A DNA stretch of 64,000 bases from JBGAJN01 sp044224905 (GTDB lineage Bacteria > Verrucomicrobiota > Verrucomicrobiia > Limisphaerales > JBGAJN01): assembly GCA_044224905.1 (NCBI GenBank), contig JBGAJN010000001.1:868001-932000 (forward strand). Reading direction: 5' to 3'. Every line of letters starts with the position of its first letter. Within the stretch, counting starts at the first letter, position 1. Shown piece after piece: positions 1-7,287 of this stretch. The notes under the pieces are model-generated. The model was given only the letters and a program-made list of their open reading frames with translations. It did not search any database and was not told the DNA's origin. The position numbers and the translations under genes were made by a program.

Positions 1-2055
1 CGTGTGGGAATCGATTTGCGAGACGAACACTTTGCCACCGGCGATGCTCAGTGCGGAAAGCGCTCCGCTGAGGGAAACTTCCCACGCGCGTTCGAGGCTC
101 GGCAGAAGCGTTTGATCGCTGAAACCGCTGCGTGCGGCGTCGTGGCGATACGTGGGCCAATCCTTCGCGTCGGCGTCCTTTTCATCGATCGGTTGACCCC
201 ATGCGGGGCCTTGTTCGAGGCGTTGTTCTTCGGTGCGGGTTTTTGGATGTGGCGAGTTGGCGCCCGACGCGAGGGCGTTCATGCCGTCGAGCTTGGCTTC
301 CGGATAGCAGGCGCAGTTGTGCGGGCCGGCATAAGTGAGGCCGTTGGCCGGCAGCACACCGTAAAGGCACGCGCCGCGAACCCAGTGATTGAGGTCCCAG
401 TGCTGCTTGTCGAGGTCCACATACTCGATACCTGTGCGCGACGGCATGATGAACTTCTCCGTGGCCTTCGCGATGTAGCAGCGGTGGTGGAACCAATACG
501 TGCCGTCCGGAACGTCGGGGGCAAATTTCTTCTTCACCTCGCCGGTCCGCGGATCGCGACCGGTGAACTCGCCACTCTGTCCGCCCGAGGTCGTGCCGGC
601 ATTCCACACGAGTCCGCCCGCGACGATAAGGTCTTCGGGCGAGCGATAGCCGGACTTCTCATGCGTGCCGCCCCAGAGAATCTTGCCAGTCTTGATATCG
701 AGGCCGCGTTCCACGCCATCGCCGCCGGCGTAGAGGATCACGTCGTTGTGGAACAGCACGCGCGGTCCAAAGTTGTATTCGATAAGCTTGCGCTTGCCCT
801 GCTCCTGACTGACCCACTGCTGTTTGCCATCCTTAGCGTCGAGGCAGACGACGTGGTCGCCATCGTAAAATGCGACGTGCTGGCCATCGGAGCCGAGCGT
901 GATCGGTGCGCAGAGGGTTTCCTTTTTCCACAGAACTTTTCCGGAGTCCGCGTTGACGGCCATGATGAAGCGCGGTTTGCGATCCCATTCGTATTCGTTG
1001 GCGACGCGGCCTTGGTCGCTTTGAAGTTTCGGCGCGTAATCGGCGATGGCCCACTTGTTCGGATTCACGAGCAGGAAGAGCGTGCCGTTCACGTGGAGAA
1101 TTTCCTCCGTGCCTTTGGTTTCGGGATATTTGCGAATGAGTTCGCCCGTGGCGCCATCGAGGCAGGACACTGGGCCTTCGAGTTCATCCGCTACGAAAAT
1201 GCGGTCGTGATCGGCCACGAGGCGACGCGTGAGTTGCGTCGGACCGGTCTTGAGCGGCCACATGTGCTCGGACCAATTGGTAATCGCGCGTTTCCAGAGG
1301 ACCGTGCCGTTGAAGGCGTCGCGGGCGCAAAGCTGCCATTTGGAGGGGAGCAGGATCGAAATGCGGGATCCTTCGTCCATGATGTAGAACAAGCGACCGT
1401 TGGCGCTCACTTCGGCGCTGACGCTGGACATGCGATCGTGATGGCGCGACCAGCGCGGGTTGCCGACCCATTGCAAACGCTCGGGCGGGCCGACTTGCGT
1501 GTCCTTCGAGACGGCGTTGCCCTTCGCATCGTAGTAATAGTGCGTCCAGTCGTCGAATTTCGCTTCCTTGGTCTTCACCGACTTCGTCCACTGGCCACCT
1601 TTCTTGATCATCGCTACGCCATTCGGGACGAGGATGCGGTTCACTTCGGCCATCGAAATGCCGCCGAGATCCTCGGCGACGAGGAGGTTGGCGAAGTTGT
1701 CGATGTAGGGGAGCAGTTTGCCGTCGAACTTTTCCACGGCGACGGGGCCGTATTTGCCGGTGGCGTAAATCGATTCGCGCGCGGCCGCGACTTTCTTCGC
1801 GTCGGTGTCGAGGCCCTGCACTTGGTAGCTGTTGTTCACCCGCAACGCGGCGGTCAGTTTGCCATCGCCGATGCCCAATTGCACGACGATGCCGCCTTTG
1901 ATGCCGGCGGTTTGGACAATCGTCTTTGCCTCCGCCTCGGGCGACGCGGCGAGAGCGCTGGAAGTCAGCGCGCAGATCGTGGCTAAGGCGCACAACAAAG
2001 AACGCAGGGACGAAGACGGACGGTCGGATCGCCGGACGGCAAAGGTATCTTTCAT
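1..2055 (-). CDS. Exported methyltransferase-like / PQQ beta-propeller fusion (C-terminus cut by window edge)
   Basis: The minus-strand frame is open from the ATG at 2055 to the window edge: 685 codons and no stop, so the C-terminus is missing. Residues about 1-37 look like a signal peptide ending ALTSSALAA. Residues about 45-160 resemble a class I SAM-dependent methyltransferase, with a glycine-rich motif I (VVQLGIGDGKLTAAL) and an acidic residue after strand 2 (VQGLDTDAKK). From about residue 190 there are beta-propeller blades of the PQQ/PQQ-like type (SGKVLWKKE, DGKQQWVSQ, TGKILWGG). I recall similar fusions in Planctomycetota and Verrucomicrobiota. It is probably periplasmic. Whether the methyltransferase domain is active outside the cytoplasm is unknown. 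The long frame on the opposite strand is its in-register shadow. Confidence 0.82.
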   Translation of the reverse strand, partial: MKDTFAVRRSDRPSSSLRSLLCALATICALTSSALAASPEAEAKTIVQTAGIKGGIVVQLGIGDGKLTAALRVNNSYQVQGLDTDAKKVAAARESIYATGKYGPVAVEKFDGKLLPYIDNFANLLVAEDLGGISMAEVNRILVPNGVAMIKKGGQWTKSVKTKEAKFDDWTHYYYDAKGNAVSKDTQVGPPERLQWVGNPRWSRHHDRMSSVSAEVSANGRLFYIMDEGSRISILLPSKWQLCARDAFNGTVLWKRAITNWSEHMWPLKTGPTQLTRRLVADHDRIFVADELEGPVSCLDGATGELIRKYPETKGTEEILHVNGTLFLLVNPNKWAIADYAPKLQSDQGRVANEYEWDRKPRFIMAVNADSGKVLWKKETLCAPITLGSDGQHVAFYDGDHVVCLDAKDGKQQWVSQEQGKRKLIEYNFGPRVLFHNDVILYAGGDGVERGLDIKTGKILWGGTHEKSGYRSPEDLIVAGGLVWNAGTTSGGQSGEFTGRDPRTGEVKKKFAPDVPDGTYWFHHRCYIAKATEKFIMPSRTGIEYVDLDKQHWDLNHWVRGACLYGVLPANGLTYAGPHNCACYPEAKLDGMNALASGANSPHPKTRTEEQRLEQGPAWGQPIDEKDADAKDWPTYRHDAARSGFSDQTLLPSLERAWEVSLSGALSALSIAGGKVFVSQIDSHT

Positions 2056-2223
2056 AGGATTTGGCAGAACTTCACTGGGGATGCGCCGGTTGTCAGCAAA
2101 ATTCATCCGCAGTCCTGTGCCAGACGGCACGGGAGGGGCCAAAGGTTTCCGGTTCGCGAGGAATTTGGGCAGAACACGGTAGAAATCGCTTCTCGCTGTG
2201 GTTCGACAGGCCTATGTTGCGTC

Positions 2224-2925
2224 ATGGCTGAAGCAGAAAACAAATCTGTTTCCCCGCCGACTCCCGGCGTTGGCGACGCATCGTACGTCAATGCAATGTC
2301 GCACTTCTATCGCGGCGAACTCTCCCGCTCGATGATCTGGCGTCAGCGTCTCGACGCCACGACTACGTGGGCAATCACGACGACGAGCACGATCTTCACG
2401 GTGGCTTTCTCTTTCCGCGACGTTCCGCATCTGGTGTTCTTCTTCAATCTGATCGTCGTCAGCGTGATGTTGTGGATCGAAGCGCGTCGGTATCGGTTCT
2501 ACGACGCCTACCGCGCCCGGGTTCGCATGCTGGAAGCGCACTTCTTGGTTCCTGTGGTGTCGCAGACGACGACGATCCTCCAAGGCGACTGGCGCCGGGT
2601 GATGTGCGCGGACTTGGTGATGCCGGCATTCAAGATCAGCGCGCTCGAAGCGGTCGGGCGACGATTGAAGCGCAACTACGGCTTTCTCTATGCGATCATC
2701 CTGCTCGCGTGGATGACGAAGATATTCATGCACGCCGAGTACCCGATCGAGTCGTGGGACGATCTCTATCGCTCGCTCGCGCTGGGAAACATTGCTGGTT
2801 GGCTGGTCGCCAGTGTGATTTTGGTCACGTTCATTGCCACGATCGGGCTGCTGATCTTCGCCTCCCGAAAAACTACCGGCGAGTTCCGCGAATTCACCCC
2901 GCATCGCCAGCAATGGCGGCTCTGA
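2224..2925 (+). CDS. DUF2270 integral membrane protein
   Basis: This 233-residue protein matches the DUF2270 pattern: a conserved N-terminal block (NAMSHFYRGELSRSMIWRQR) followed by LDATTTWAI, two hydrophobic segments at about 47-90, and two more at about 160-215. The charged stretch WIEARRYRFYDAYRARVRML between the helix pairs is typical of the family. The function of DUF2270 is not known. The gene is divergent from the methyltransferase/propeller gene across a 168-bp spacer and convergent with the bcp gene, with only 9 bp between their stops. The start at 2224 is the first ATG of the frame. Confidence 0.85.
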   Translation: MAEAENKSVSPPTPGVGDASYVNAMSHFYRGELSRSMIWRQRLDATTTWAITTTSTIFTVAFSFRDVPHLVFFFNLIVVSVMLWIEARRYRFYDAYRARVRMLEAHFLVPVVSQTTTILQGDWRRVMCADLVMPAFKISALEAVGRRLKRNYGFLYAIILLAWMTKIFMHAEYPIESWDDLYRSLALGNIAGWLVASVILVTFIATIGLLIFASRKTTGEFREFTPHRQQWRL

Positions 2926-2934
2926 GGTGTCGGC

Positions 2935-3408
2935 TCACAGCGCCGCGAGAACTTCGGCGGCGTGTTCCTCGGGCTTCACGGTCGGCCAGATCTTTTTGAT
3001 CCGTCCGTCCGGGCCGATCAAAAACGTTACGCGAAACGTGCCCATGTATTTTCGTCCCATGAACTGTTTCTCGCCCCAGACGCCGTAGGCTTCGACGATT
3101 TTCTTGTCTTCATCGGCCAAAAGCGTGAATGGCAGTTTGAACTTCTCCACGAACTTGTCGTGGGACTTCACCGGGTCGGTGCTAACGCCGAGCACGACCG
3201 CGCCCTTCTTTTTGAAGTCCGCGTAACCGTCGCGGAAAGCGCACGCTTCCTTCGTGCACCCGGGTGTATCGTCCTTGGGGTAAAAGTAGAGAATGACGTG
3301 TTTGCCGATGTAATCGGCCAGCGACACGCGGCCGCCGCCATTCGTGGAGGTGGTGAATGCTGGCGCGGGATCGCCAACCTTCAATTTGAGTTGCGGTTCT
3401 TTGGGCAT
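2935..3408 (-). CDS. bcp: Thioredoxin-dependent thiol peroxidase, Bcp/PrxQ family
   Basis: A 157-residue peroxiredoxin that reduces hydrogen and organic peroxides using thioredoxin. The active site FYPKDDTPGCTKEAC holds the peroxidatic Cys at about 51 and a resolving Cys at 56, the spacing seen in E. coli Bcp. The later segments (VVLGVSTDP, LLADEDKKIVEAYGVW and FLIGPDGRI) also fit the family. I chose the ATG at 3408 (MPKEPQLKL); the frame can extend to 3477, but that adds 23 residues unlike the family. It is probably cytosolic. It ends next to the convergent DUF2270 gene. Confidence 0.95.
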   Translation of the reverse strand: MPKEPQLKLKVGDPAPAFTTSTNGGGRVSLADYIGKHVILYFYPKDDTPGCTKEACAFRDGYADFKKKGAVVLGVSTDPVKSHDKFVEKFKLPFTLLADEDKKIVEAYGVWGEKQFMGRKYMGTFRVTFLIGPDGRIKKIWPTVKPEEHAAEVLAAL

Positions 3409-3493
3409 AAGAAAATTCAGGAGATGAAAAACAATTTCACTCACGGCGGAACTTAGCGGGAAGTTTCCGAAACGCAAAGTCGGCGGGAATATT

Positions 3494-4075
3494 TCACTGA
3501 TCCGCTTTGGGCGAGCTCGACGGGCTGGTGCTCAATTGCCGAACTCCGTCAGTCACATAGAGGATTCCTGAAAATCCCGTGAACACCGCGGCGCCGATGC
3601 ACCAATAGAAGAGCCAGTTCGCGTCCCATTTGAGCAACGCCCACAGCACGGTGATCATCTGGAGCACGGTGGCGATCTTGCCGGTGAAATGCGGCTGCAC
3701 CCGCGCCTTGCCCACCATGTGATGCACCACTGAAGTGCCGATTAGCAGAACGACATCGCGTCCGATAATTGTTCCGGTAAACCACAGCGGAAGTTGCTCC
3801 AGCCACGGCTCGTGATCGAAGCTCAACACCACCACGGCGGATACCAGCAGGAGTTTGTCCGCGAGCGGATCAAGGACAGCCCCAAGCTCGCTCTTCTGGT
3901 TGTAACGCCGCGCGATGTAGCCATCCACGCCGTCGCTGATTGCCGCCACAGCGAACGACATCAACGCCAGGAACCGGTGCATCTCCTCGCCGTGCTTCAC
4001 GTAGTAAAGCACCTGCGTGACAAAGAAGGGCACGAGCAGGATCCGCAGGATCGAGATTTTGTTCGCCGTGGTCAA
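3494..4075 (-). CDS. pgsA: CDP-alcohol phosphatidyltransferase, probable phosphatidylglycerophosphate synthase
   Basis: A 193-residue multispanning membrane enzyme. It carries the complete CDP-alcohol phosphatidyltransferase signature D-x2-D-G-x2-A-R-x8-G-x3-D-x3-D, running from Asp48 (DGVDGYIAR) to Asp73 (GAVLDPLADK), so the metal-binding acidic residues are intact. The N-terminus (ANKISILRILLVPFF) is typical of PgsA, which transfers phosphatidyl from CDP-diacylglycerol to glycerol-3-phosphate in the cytoplasmic membrane. Other CDP-alcohol transferases share the motif, so substrate assignment rests on the PgsA-like N-terminus and size. It lies just upstream of bcp on the same strand, with about 85 bp between them. 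Confidence 0.88.
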   Translation of the reverse strand: MTTANKISILRILLVPFFVTQVLYYVKHGEEMHRFLALMSFAVAAISDGVDGYIARRYNQKSELGAVLDPLADKLLLVSAVVVLSFDHEPWLEQLPLWFTGTIIGRDVVLLIGTSVVHHMVGKARVQPHFTGKIATVLQMITVLWALLKWDANWLFYWCIGAAVFTGFSGILYVTDGVRQLSTSPSSSPKADQ

Positions 4076-4217
4076 ACCGGGTGGAGTTTGCGCTCGGACA
4101 GCGTGAGCGTCAATCGTGCAACCAACGCGGGAAATGTCGCGAAAGTAATCCGTTTGGCCGGAAGTTTTTCTGAACGGTTGGCCAACTCCCGTGTCTGAAG
4201 CGTAACTGGAATTGCTT

Positions 4218-4466
4218 ATGAAAACAGTGATGCTCGAAAAAATTCACGCCCTCAGCCAACAGCTTGCGGAGCAGCTCTCTCAGGAAGTGGTCATGAACGA
4301 TGTCGACCTCATGCATTTGAAGTCGCGCATCCGCCTCGTGCAGCACCTTGCCCAGCGTTTGCTGGAACGTTGCGACAAAGCCGGCCAGCCTGCCGCTGGC
4401 GCGAATATTCTGGGCATGACTCCGATCCGGATTTCTTCCGCCAATGAACAAAGCTTCGCGGATTGA
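4218..4466 (+). CDS. Small helical hypothetical protein
   Basis: The frame encodes 82 residues from the ATG at 4218; a TTG two codons upstream is a less likely start. It is not recognised. The sequence looks largely alpha-helical and amphipathic (LEKIHALSQQLAEQLSQEV, LKSRIRLVQHLAQRLLER), with one Cys and a polar C-terminal tail. No signal peptide or membrane segment is visible. The balanced composition favours this strand over the overlapping minus-strand frames, which are rich in Arg, His and Phe. It is an isolated gene with no clear ribosome binding site. Confidence 0.5.
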   Translation: MKTVMLEKIHALSQQLAEQLSQEVVMNDVDLMHLKSRIRLVQHLAQRLLERCDKAGQPAAGANILGMTPIRISSANEQSFAD

Positions 4467-4498
4467 GACAAGTTTGCGGGCGGAAAGCAGTCGCCTCG

Positions 4499-4876
4499 TT
4501 AGTCGTCGAACCGGCTTAACAACTGTCTTTGCTTGATGAGCTCCGCCACTGTCGCTGGATGGAGCCCTCGCGCAAGCGCCGGTCGCGTCGGAGAGTAGTC
4601 ACCTTCCTCTTGAACCTCCAAGCGAGCGTGATGCTCGCGGGCGAGTGAGTGGAAAATTACTTTGAAGTCCAACGGGTCACCGTTGGGAGGTCGCCAAGAG
4701 AGCCGCTCCACCGCGCCGTCGTAGATAATAGGAGAGCTCTGCTGTGGCGAATCGGCCTTCATGACCGCCACCACGCATTGGCCATCGGCAAATCGTAATG
4801 TGCAGATGAGCTTCAGACAGCCCAAAGGTAGCGGAAGATTCCTCACTGCCAAGTGACAGAGTTTGAAAATCTGCAC
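4499..4876 (-). CDS. Hypothetical protein
   Basis: A 125-residue frame with normal amino acid use and no match I recognise. It has a beta-strand-like N-terminal half (LKLICTLRFADGQCVVAVM) and a charged C-terminal half (FHSLAREHHARLEVQEEGDY) ending in a helix (PATVAELIKQRQLLSRFDD). There is no signal peptide or membrane segment. The start is uncertain because the reading frame upstream is ambiguous. It is convergent with the small helical gene (stop at 4466). A terminator hairpin for the next minus-strand gene lies upstream at 4941-4979, so it probably has its own promoter. Confidence 0.5.
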   Translation of the reverse strand: MQIFKLCHLAVRNLPLPLGCLKLICTLRFADGQCVVAVMKADSPQQSSPIIYDGAVERLSWRPPNGDPLDFKVIFHSLAREHHARLEVQEEGDYSPTRPALARGLHPATVAELIKQRQLLSRFDD

Positions 4877-4940
4877 CTGGATTCGACCGGGCCAAAACCC
4901 GCGTAACTTTTCCTCTCACTTCGGAAACTCTCGCTCGCTA

Positions 4941-4979
4941 AAACGACGAAGGCTGGCCCGCATTGGCGAACCAGCCTTC
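4941..4979 (-). terminator. Rho-independent terminator after the basic low-complexity gene
   Basis: A perfect 9-bp inverted repeat, GAAGGCTGG at 4948-4956 and CCAGCCTTC at 4971-4979, encloses a 14-nt loop. Read on the minus strand the stem is followed by GTCGTTTT. It lies 20 bp beyond the stop of the gene ending at 5000, so it should end that transcript. Confidence 0.7.
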
Positions 4980-4999
4980 CTGGGAATTGTGCTTAAATA

Positions 5000-6184
5000 T
5001 TACTCGCGATCGGGCGTTTTGCGCTCCGGACGATTGTCGTCGCGTTGCCGCTCGGGCTCGGAACGACGGCTCTCCGTATTGCCTTCCTCAGTGGGACGAC
5101 GGTTGTTGCCGCGATTCTGCGGGCGGGCTTCGCCGTCGCGATTGGGCGCGTTGGAACGATCTAGGTTCGGGCGTCCCTCGGGATTGCGCGGCTGGGCGTC
5201 GCGTGATTCGCGGCGCGCCTCCGGGTTCGGCCGTGAGTCGTTACGATTTTCCACCGAGCCGCCTTCCTGATGACGCGGGCGCTGCTGCGGCTCTCGAGTG
5301 TTCGGTGAGCGATCTCCGTCCGGCTGACCGCGTTGCATCTCTTGGCGACGGTGCTCCATCCGGTTGTCGGGGCCATCCTGATTGCTGGGACGGCGCGCCA
5401 TGGGCCCCATTTGGCTTCCGTCGCGTGGACCGCGATTGCCGGGCTGCGGTTGAAACTCCCGATTGGGTCCGTTCGGCGAAAAGCGTGGATTCATCGGCGC
5501 GAAACGATTGCCTCGGTCGGCAAAATTCTGCGGGCCGCGTTGCATGGGGCCGAAGCCGCCTCCCGAACCAAATTCCCGACGACCACCGAACTGCGGGCCT
5601 TGTGGGCCGCGACCCGGCCCCGGTCCGCCGGGCGAGAATCGCTGTCCCTGCGGGGGGACGTTTCCTTGAGGGCCGGCGAATTCACGCGGACCGCGATTCA
5701 TCGGCTGCATGGGATGAAAACCACGATTCGGTTCGAATCCATCGCGACCGCCAACCTGCGGCCCGTGGTCCCTTCCGTCCATTTCGCGGCCTTTCGGTGA
5801 GAACATCGGCCCACGCGGAGGCCGATCATTGCCGGGACCGGCGAAATTGCGTTGGTTGTTCTGACGAGAGTTGAATCCTTCGTTGCGACGCGGGCCTTGG
5901 TATTGCATGTCGCGGTTGCCGGGTTCCATCGCTTTCCCGCGATCGCGCGGCGACATGGGCTGATCGCCTCGGTTGCCCCGGTTTTGCGAGCGGTCGCCAT
6001 TTTTCTCCCCTTGAGGTCCGCGTCGGGATTCCTGGTTGGGCGGAGCGGGCGGACGCTGTTCACTGCCTTCGTCGGCTCCGGGGCCGGGGCGTCGGCGCGG
6101 TTCGGATTGCGGGTCTTGTGCGTAGCTCGTCCACGCGGAAGCGCCGAGGGCGAGGGCTGCGATGATGGCGGCGGATGTTTTCAT
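5000..6184 (-). CDS. Secreted Arg/Gly/Pro/Asn-rich low-complexity protein
   Basis: A 394-residue protein with a clear signal peptide (MKTSAAIIAALALGASAWTSYAQ). The rest is almost entirely Arg, Gly, Pro, Gln, Asn, Glu and Asp, with very few hydrophobic residues, so it should be disordered and strongly basic. Degenerate repeats occur at about residues 110-270: variants of RGPREFAGP/RGPQNFADRG/QRNFAGPGN alternate with MFSPKG/RFSPGG/RFSPNGPN. The last 130 residues are RRE/NRD/PEGRP-like charged repeats. No enzyme domain is visible. It may bind polyanions such as extracellular DNA, sulfated polysaccharide or cell wall, but that is inference. It is a single gene with its own terminator. Confidence 0.75.
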   Translation of the reverse strand: MKTSAAIIAALALGASAWTSYAQDPQSEPRRRPGPGADEGSEQRPPAPPNQESRRGPQGEKNGDRSQNRGNRGDQPMSPRDRGKAMEPGNRDMQYQGPRRNEGFNSRQNNQRNFAGPGNDRPPRGPMFSPKGREMDGRDHGPQVGGRDGFEPNRGFHPMQPMNRGPREFAGPQGNVPPQGQRFSPGGPGPGRGPQGPQFGGRREFGSGGGFGPMQRGPQNFADRGNRFAPMNPRFSPNGPNREFQPQPGNRGPRDGSQMGPMARRPSNQDGPDNRMEHRRQEMQRGQPDGDRSPNTREPQQRPRHQEGGSVENRNDSRPNPEARRESRDAQPRNPEGRPNLDRSNAPNRDGEARPQNRGNNRRPTEEGNTESRRSEPERQRDDNRPERKTPDRE

Positions 6185-6392
6185 AGGTGTTCGTGCGGTT
6201 GTTGCTATCGGTTGTGATAAATGAGACGCCGTGCGTGTAAAGGATCAGTTCGTGCAACGCGGGAAAATTGTTAAGGGAGTGTAAAACTTCAGCGGCCGTT
6301 AAGCGAGCCTTTGGCGGGGCGTTGGTGAACGGAGCTTCGTGATTCGACCTCCGGCTTGAGTTGCGCCCCGGTTCGGCCAAACTCCCCGCCAC

Positions 6393-7169
6393 ATGACTGG
6401 AATGGAAACCATGACTCTCGCCCTTGCCGCCGCCGCGGCTGGCGTGGTCAACGCGGTCGCGGGCGGTGGAACCTTGCTGACGTTCCCGACGCTGATGCTG
6501 GTGGGAACTCCAGCGACGGTCGCCAACGCCACGAGCACGCTCGCGTTGATGGTCGGCACGGTGGGCAGTGTCTACGGCTACCGCAACCAGATCGCCAGCG
6601 TGCGGCCGTGGTTGAAACGCTTCGTGCCGGTCAGCCTCATCGGCGGTCTGATCGGAAGTGTTCTGCTCACGAGAACCGACGAGAAAGTCTTCGCGAAAAT
6701 GGTGCCGTTCCTTCTGTTGTTCGCGACCATTGTTTTTCTCGCGCAGGGAGCCTTCAAACGTTTCGCCGGCTTCGGCAACAACTCCGCGCCGGCGCATCCG
6801 CATCACAAAGCCGTTTGGATCGCGGTGGTGTTTCAATTCTTCGTCGCGCTCTACGGCGGCTACTTCGGCGCGGGCATCGGCATCCTCATGCTCGCGTCGC
6901 TGGGTTTTCTTGGGCTGACGGACATCCACGAGATGAACGGGCTCAAGACCGTGCTCAGCACGTTGATCAACCTCGTCGCCGCCGCGTACTTCATTTACGC
7001 CGGCCTCATCGACTGGCCCAAGGCCGGTGTCATGACCGTGGGCGCGGTCGTGGGTTATTTCCTCGGCGCGCATTATTCGCAGCGCATCCCGCAACAACGC
7101 GTCCGGCAGATCATCACCGCCATCGGACTGTTGATCTCGGCGGCAATGTTCTACAAACAGTTTCGCTGA
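6393..7169 (+). CDS. TauE/SafE-family sulfite/anion exporter
   Basis: A 258-residue membrane protein of the TauE/SafE (DUF81) family with about eight hydrophobic segments. The two diagnostic repeats are present: AAGVVNAVAGGGTLLTFPTL near the N-terminus and FVALYGGYFGAGIGILML near residue 150, each with the Gly-rich re-entrant motif. Members export sulfite, sulfoacetate or other small organic anions. That fits a region with sulfatases and an SsuD-like desulfonating enzyme, although specificity cannot be read from sequence. ATGs at 6393, 6402 and 6411 are all possible starts. It is divergent from the basic secreted protein across a 208-bp spacer. Confidence 0.9.
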   Translation: MTGMETMTLALAAAAAGVVNAVAGGGTLLTFPTLMLVGTPATVANATSTLALMVGTVGSVYGYRNQIASVRPWLKRFVPVSLIGGLIGSVLLTRTDEKVFAKMVPFLLLFATIVFLAQGAFKRFAGFGNNSAPAHPHHKAVWIAVVFQFFVALYGGYFGAGIGILMLASLGFLGLTDIHEMNGLKTVLSTLINLVAAAYFIYAGLIDWPKAGVMTVGAVVGYFLGAHYSQRIPQQRVRQIITAIGLLISAAMFYKQFR

Positions 7170-7287
7170 AGTTCGTCGGCGCATTTCTCCTGCTGGCATG
7201 GCGTCTGACCGTGCGGAGAATTTTACATGACTCGGGAAGTTTCCTCTATGGTGCGGCGCGGCGGTGGCGTCTATTGTTTCACGAAGC

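Noticed and set aside
4..1986. 660-residue plus-strand open reading frame
   Set aside because: It is exactly codon-aligned on the reverse strand of the methyltransferase/propeller gene. Its translation is Ala/Arg/Val/Phe-rich without a domain, as expected for antisense frames in GC-rich genes.
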